NCBI GenBank assembly: GCA_004556985.1
Contig: SFFC01000087.1
Location: 1-9,353, forward strand
Source of the DNA: Clostridiales bacterium
GTDB taxonomy: Bacteria; Bacillota; Clostridia; Christensenellales; Aristaeellaceae
Reading direction: 5' to 3'
DNA length: 9,353 nucleotides
Shown here: positions 6,908 through 9,353 of the stretch, in pieces
Layout of the letters: each line of letters begins with the position of its first letter
Position numbering within the stretch: position 1 is the stretch's first letter
Program-made: the position numbers and the translations under genes
Notes under the pieces: model-generated
Seen by the model: the letters and a program-made list of their open reading frames with translations, nothing else
Database searches by the model: none
Told to the model about the DNA's origin: nothing

Positions 6908-6937
6908 CGGTCGGGACAGTGGTTCCGACCGTTTTTT
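6908..6937 (+). terminator. Intrinsic terminator downstream of sigE
   Basis: CGGTCGG (6908-6914) pairs with CCGACCG (6925-6931) across a ten-base loop, followed directly by six T residues (6932-6937). It ends the spoIIGA-sigE transcript about 200 bases after the sigE stop. Confidence 0.88.
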
Positions 6938-7006
6938 GATGCCCAGCGGCTTTTGGATGGCCTTATTGTCCGCAAAAAGAAAAATGTTAAATGTTCTCTT
7001 TAGGGG

Positions 7007-7036
7007 TTGACATGATTATATGGGGGAGGGTATAAT
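7007..7036 (+). promoter_or_regulatory. Strong sigma-A-type promoter in the intergenic region
   Basis: TTGACA at 7007-7012 and TATAAT at 7031-7036 are both perfect hexamers with an 18-base spacer. The DNA just upstream (6975-7000) is A/T-rich. Start of transcription is expected near 7042. No open reading frame with a ribosome binding site follows closely, so the product is probably an RNA or a long leader. Confidence 0.88.
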
Positions 7037-7041
7037 TGGGG

Positions 7042-7165
7042 CAGTTATCAGATAGCACCAGAAATTGATCCCGGATCCTTCCGATGATTTCTGTGCGAAA
7101 TGAAAAAAAATCTGATTGAGATACAGCTATATCCACCAGAAGCATGCGGAGGCGGTATCTTTTTT
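7042..7165 (+). ncRNA. Candidate small RNA or attenuated leader, family unknown
   Basis: Between a consensus promoter and a terminator-like hairpin lie about 124 bases without a credible gene. The predicted 5' part forms a strong stem: GCAC 7055-7058 plus AGAAAT 7060-7065 pair with ATTTCT 7087-7092 plus GTGC 7093-7096, with one bulged C and CGG/CCG pairing inside. A single-stranded A-run (7103-7110) follows, then the terminator-like hairpin. I do not recognise a known RNA class. It may be a free small RNA or a leader for the secreted-protein gene about 200 bases downstream. Confidence 0.5.
7119..7165 (+). terminator. Probable terminator of the candidate RNA
   Basis: AGATAC (7119-7124) pairs with GTATCT (7155-7160), and the transcript enters a run of six T residues (7160-7165). 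Inner pairing of CCACC (7133-7137) with GGAGG (7148-7152) has one mismatch. The stem is interrupted, so efficiency is uncertain. CGGTAT (7153-7158) could instead pair with ATACCG (7167-7172), which would break the terminator. Confidence 0.5.
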
Positions 7166-7302
7166 CATACCGGTGTCGCTTGCCCTTTTGGGGAAAACGC
7201 GCGCCGAAAAATCAGCGAGCAGCGTCGCTTGCGTGGATAGAGTTCCCCGCGCCTCAGCCTGTTTGAGCGCGGTCTTTGAGTAAAGAAATAAATAACTGAT
7301 TG
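7166..7302 (+). other. Intergenic spacer between candidate RNA and next promoter
   Basis: No gene is seen. The nine-base sequence GTCGCTTGC occurs twice (7175-7183 and 7224-7232). A hairpin of CCGCGC(C)TCA at 7247-7256 with TGAGCGCGG at 7264-7272 is followed only by TCTTT, so it is at best a weak terminator. The end is A/T-rich (7280-7300) and leads into the next promoter. Confidence 0.4.
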
Positions 7303-7314
7303 TGATATAATCAC
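7302..7314 (+). promoter_or_regulatory. Extended -10 promoter of the secreted protein gene, within a palindrome
   Basis: TATAAT at 7306-7311 is preceded by TGA (7303-7305), giving the extended -10 motif TGnTATAAT. No good -35 box is found at normal distance. The -10 lies inside GTGATATAATCAC (7302-7314), an inverted repeat with five-base arms, which may be an operator. The predicted start is near 7318. Confidence 0.7.
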
Positions 7315-7316
7315 GC

Positions 7317-7358
7317 GCATCCATCATTACGGATGCATCGGGCAACAATCTAAGGAGG
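7317..7358 (+). promoter_or_regulatory. 5' UTR hairpin and strong ribosome binding site
   Basis: GCATCC (7317-7322) pairs with GGATGC (7331-7336) at the very 5' end of the predicted mRNA, a position typical of hairpins that protect transcripts. TAAGGAGG at 7351-7358 is a full-length Shine-Dalgarno match eight bases before the ATG at 7367, implying high translation. Confidence 0.7.
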
Positions 7359-7366
7359 AAGGCATC

Positions 7367-9271
7367 ATGAAAAACAAGAGGATGATCGCAGCTTTACTGG
7401 CGCTGGCTTTTGCGCTTGGGAGCACGAGTATCCTTTCCGCGATTCCATCCGTGCTGGCGGAGGCTACGATCAGCGAGGCTGACCGCGCGCCGGGTTCCCT
7501 GCCGGAGGAGGCGCTCTCCGAAACCAGCGGCGCGATTCGCATCGACGAGGCGGTCACGCCGGGATCGGATGCGGGGCAGACGCCCGATGCGGAGCAGACG
7601 CCTGGCCCCGATGACGAGACGCCGGCCCCCGAGGAGACGCCGCACTTTGCGCACGGCTACCTCTATGTCGACGCCGGGACGATCATCTATGCTGACGCGG
7701 GCCGCGAGATTCACCTGGGTGTCATGCCCGTCCGCCAGATCGTCTATGCGCGCTGCGTAGGCATCTATGAGCACGGCTGCCTCTACGAGATCCATTTTGA
7801 TACCGACCGCACCGCCGGCACCGGGAAGGAGCAGATCGGTTACTTCTATACTGGCCGCCCGCAGATCACTTCTGCCGACGAGGCCGTGGGCGAGCGCATC
7901 GCCGAGGGGATCGGCCTGGTGCCCTACGCCGACCTCTACTACGAGGAGCAGCCGGAACCGACCGAGGGTCCGGAGGGCGGCGCGGATGATTCCGCGAGCA
8001 CCAATACCAACGGCGTCAACATTCGCCGCGAGCCCAGCCGCGGCAGCGACCTCGTCGCTCAGCTCGCGCGGGGCACGAAGGTGACCATCCTGGAGGCGGT
8101 CAGCAACGCCCAGGGCGAACTCTGGTACAAGGTGACCAGCGAGGCCGGCAAGGGCTTCATCCGTGCCGATCTGATCCAGCAGCCCGAGACAGAGGCTCCC
8201 GCTGAGGACGGCATGCCTGATGAAAACGAATCCTCCGTGGACGACGAGACGCCTGCGGACGACGAGACGCCTGCGGACGATGAAACGCCTGCGGACGACG
8301 AGCCCGACACGGCGGACAATGCCGACACGAGCGATACCGAGCCGGCGGACCGGCCCGAGGATGCTGACGAGCCGAAGACCCCGGCACAGCTGCCCGTGAT
8401 CATCGACGCCGAACAGGCTGCCGACGCGGGCGCTGCGATCATCAAGGATGGCGCGACCGAAGAGGAAGAGGACGTGAGCTTCGGCGATCCTGTCGACGGA
8501 GACGAGACCGACGAAATCCTCGAGCCGGATGGCGAGTCCGATGAGACGAGCGAGACCGACGGGGCGATCGAGTCCGATGTGACGAGCGAGACCGACGGGA
8601 CGACCGAGCCTGATGAAGCGACCGAGCCTGATGAAGCGACCGAGCCTGATGAAGCGACCGAGCCTGATGAAGCGACCGAGCCTGACGGGACAGCCGAGCC
8701 TGACGGGATGGCCGAGCCTGATGAAGCGACCGAGCCAGACGGAACGGCCGAGCCTGATGAAGCGACCGAGCCTGATGAAGCGACCGAGTCTGATGAAGCG
8801 ACCGAGGCTGACGGGACGGCCGAGCTTGATGAAACGACCGAACCTGACGGAACGGCCGAGACCGACGAAGTCCTTGAGCCGGAGAAGATCCTCAACCCCG
8901 ACGAGACGAATCCCGACCGCTCCATCAGCATCATCGCCTCCTGGGGCGAGAAGCCGCTCGAGTACGGCGACACCGTCACGCTGAGCGCGGAGCTGAGCGG
9001 CTACGAGGGCCTGGACATCGAGGTCTTCTGGCAGTGCGACAGGGGTGCGGGCTTTGAGGATTGCCCCGACACGATGGGGCAGAGCAGCTTCCAGTTCGTC
9101 GTGGACGAGACGAACGCCGCCTGGATCTGGCGCGCGGGCGTCGTCATCACGATGGAGGAGCCGGCCCCGGCGCTGACCCTTGACGAGGCTGCCACGGACG
9201 CCGGGGAGGCCCCGGCACAGACGACGGAAACGACGGATGAGCCCGCGGCGCAGACCGCCGCGGAAGCGTAA
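7367..9271 (+). CDS. Secreted acidic SH3-domain protein with TEPDEA repeats
   Basis: A 634-residue exported protein of unknown function. Residues 1-31 or 1-33 form a Sec signal peptide (basic 'KNKR', hydrophobic core, 'VLAEA' cleavage region). An acidic, Thr/Pro-rich linker follows, then a first SH3-like domain (about 93-170). A clearer bacterial SH3 domain comes next (about 212-274, with 'NGVNIRREPSRGSDLVAQL' and 'LWYKV'). Then come an acidic tract with three 'DDETPA' units (292-313), a longer acidic tract, 19 six-residue units of TEPDEA type (about 389-502) and an Ig-like beta region (about 519-595, 'YGDTVTLSAELSGY' and 'VFWQCD'). The tail is Thr/Glu/Ala-rich. There is no LPXTG motif, C-terminal membrane anchor or catalytic motif, so it is probably released or held by SH3 binding to cell wall. 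The repeats would act as a charged spacer. The gene has its own promoter and strong binding site. Not recognised as a named protein. Confidence 0.9.
   Translation: MKNKRMIAALLALAFALGSTSILSAIPSVLAEATISEADRAPGSLPEEALSETSGAIRIDEAVTPGSDAGQTPDAEQTPGPDDETPAPEETPHFAHGYLYVDAGTIIYADAGREIHLGVMPVRQIVYARCVGIYEHGCLYEIHFDTDRTAGTGKEQIGYFYTGRPQITSADEAVGERIAEGIGLVPYADLYYEEQPEPTEGPEGGADDSASTNTNGVNIRREPSRGSDLVAQLARGTKVTILEAVSNAQGELWYKVTSEAGKGFIRADLIQQPETEAPAEDGMPDENESSVDDETPADDETPADDETPADDEPDTADNADTSDTEPADRPEDADEPKTPAQLPVIIDAEQAADAGAAIIKDGATEEEEDVSFGDPVDGDETDEILEPDGESDETSETDGAIESDVTSETDGTTEPDEATEPDEATEPDEATEPDEATEPDGTAEPDGMAEPDEATEPDGTAEPDEATEPDEATESDEATEADGTAELDETTEPDGTAETDEVLEPEKILNPDETNPDRSISIIASWGEKPLEYGDTVTLSAELSGYEGLDIEVFWQCDRGAGFEDCPDTMGQSSFQFVVDETNAAWIWRAGVVITMEEPAPALTLDEAATDAGEAPAQTTETTDEPAAQTAAEA
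8240..8302 (+). repeat. Short 18-bp tandem repeat encoding DDETPA
   Basis: Units at 8240-8257 and 8258-8275 are identical, 8276-8293 differs at two bases, and a half unit follows at 8294-8302. The period equals that of the larger array downstream and keeps the reading frame. Confidence 0.9.
8531..8872 (+). repeat. 18-bp minisatellite, 19 units, encoding (T/A)EPD(E/G)(A/T)
   Basis: The array is exactly 19 x 18 bp. The four units at 8603-8674 are identical in DNA (ACCGAGCCTGATGAAGCG), and the same sequence returns at 8765-8782. Outer units (8531-8602 and 8783-8872) are degenerate. A second unit type carries GACGGGAC or GACGGAAC in place of GATGAAGC. The pattern of young identical units in the middle and old units at the edges is typical of slippage-driven growth. 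Unit loss or gain stays in frame. Confidence 0.95.
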
Positions 9272-9318
9272 GCAATTCCGCTTTTGAGAGTCCATCGAGC
9301 GATTGGAGGAGGATGGCA

Positions 9319-9353
9319 TTGAAAACAAATCTGAAGCGGATTGGGGCCTGGGC
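9319..9353 (+). CDS. Start of a further gene, probably an exported protein (3' end outside window)
   Basis: Only the first codons are visible: Met-Lys-Thr-Asn-Leu-Lys-Arg-Ile-Gly-Ala-Trp, a basic start that could open a signal peptide. GGAGGAGG at 9305-9312 is a strong ribosome binding site. The TTG at 9319 is six bases from it. The ATG at 9313 is in the same frame and adds two residues, but touches the binding site, so TTG is slightly preferred. No terminator lies in the 47 bases after the secreted protein gene, suggesting an operon. Confidence 0.6.
   Translation, partial: MKTNLKRIGAW

Noticed and set aside
6737..7003. Small plus-strand ORF after sigE
   Set aside because: It reads through the strong terminator at 6908-6937, has no good ribosome binding site, and its translation resembles nothing.
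7127..7348. 73-codon ORF on the minus strand in the intergenic region
   Set aside because: It has a TTG start without ribosome binding site, no promoter visible on that strand, and overlaps the promoter and leader of the secreted protein gene.
8531..8872. CRISPR-like repeat array
   Set aside because: Repeats are directly adjacent with no spacers, 18 bp long, in frame within a coding region.
7394..9328. Open frame of 644 codons on the minus strand, antisense to the secreted protein gene
   Set aside because: It is a product of GC-rich codon use and the 18-bp repeats (it reads as Leu-Gly-Arg-Phe-Ile-Arg repeats). The plus-strand frame has promoter, ribosome binding site, signal peptide and domains.

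Overview
The window is GC-rich DNA from a spore-forming member of the Firmicutes (Clostridia-like). Three things support this: a spoIIGA-sigE pair, which occurs only in endospore formers; a tRNA-sensing T-box leader in front of cysE-cysS; and strong Shine-Dalgarno sequences before nearly every gene. GC-rich codons, acidic secreted SH3 proteins and sugar-related genes suggest a gut-type Clostridia lineage, perhaps Christensenellales-like. That last placement is inference. All genes read on the + strand.

Layout. (1) 2-2589: the 3' end of a probable glycoside hydrolase, followed at once by a DUF5107/TPR protein, apparently one carbohydrate-related operon. (2) 2606-5152: a cysteine-supply transcription unit made of a consensus promoter, a complete cysteine T-box (specifier UGC, UGGA anticodon-distal contact, antiterminator and terminator), cysE with a GTG start, cysS overlapping it by 14 bases, and a strong intrinsic terminator. 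(3) 5122-6937: a sporulation unit. A TATAAT promoter has candidate Spo0A boxes upstream, one of them an exact match lying inside the cysS terminator. It is followed by spoIIGA (membrane aspartic protease that activates pro-sigma-E) and sigE, then a hairpin-rich 3' region and a terminator. sigG, which commonly follows sigE, is not here. (4) 6938-7366: an AT-richer intergenic region with two promoters and a candidate small RNA or attenuated leader of about 120 nt. (5) 7367-9353: a secreted, highly acidic protein with SH3-like domains, two 18-bp-period minisatellites and an Ig-like C-terminal region, then the first codons of another probable exported protein.

Function. T-box control makes serine acetyltransferase and cysteinyl-tRNA synthetase rise together when tRNA-Cys is uncharged. 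SpoIIGA and SigE form the mother-cell switch of sporulation. The role of the secreted repeat protein and of the DUF5107 protein is not known. The most interesting points are the 0A-box/terminator overlap, the unusual SigE pro-sequence, the candidate RNA at 7042-7165 and the 18-bp minisatellite that looks recently expanded.
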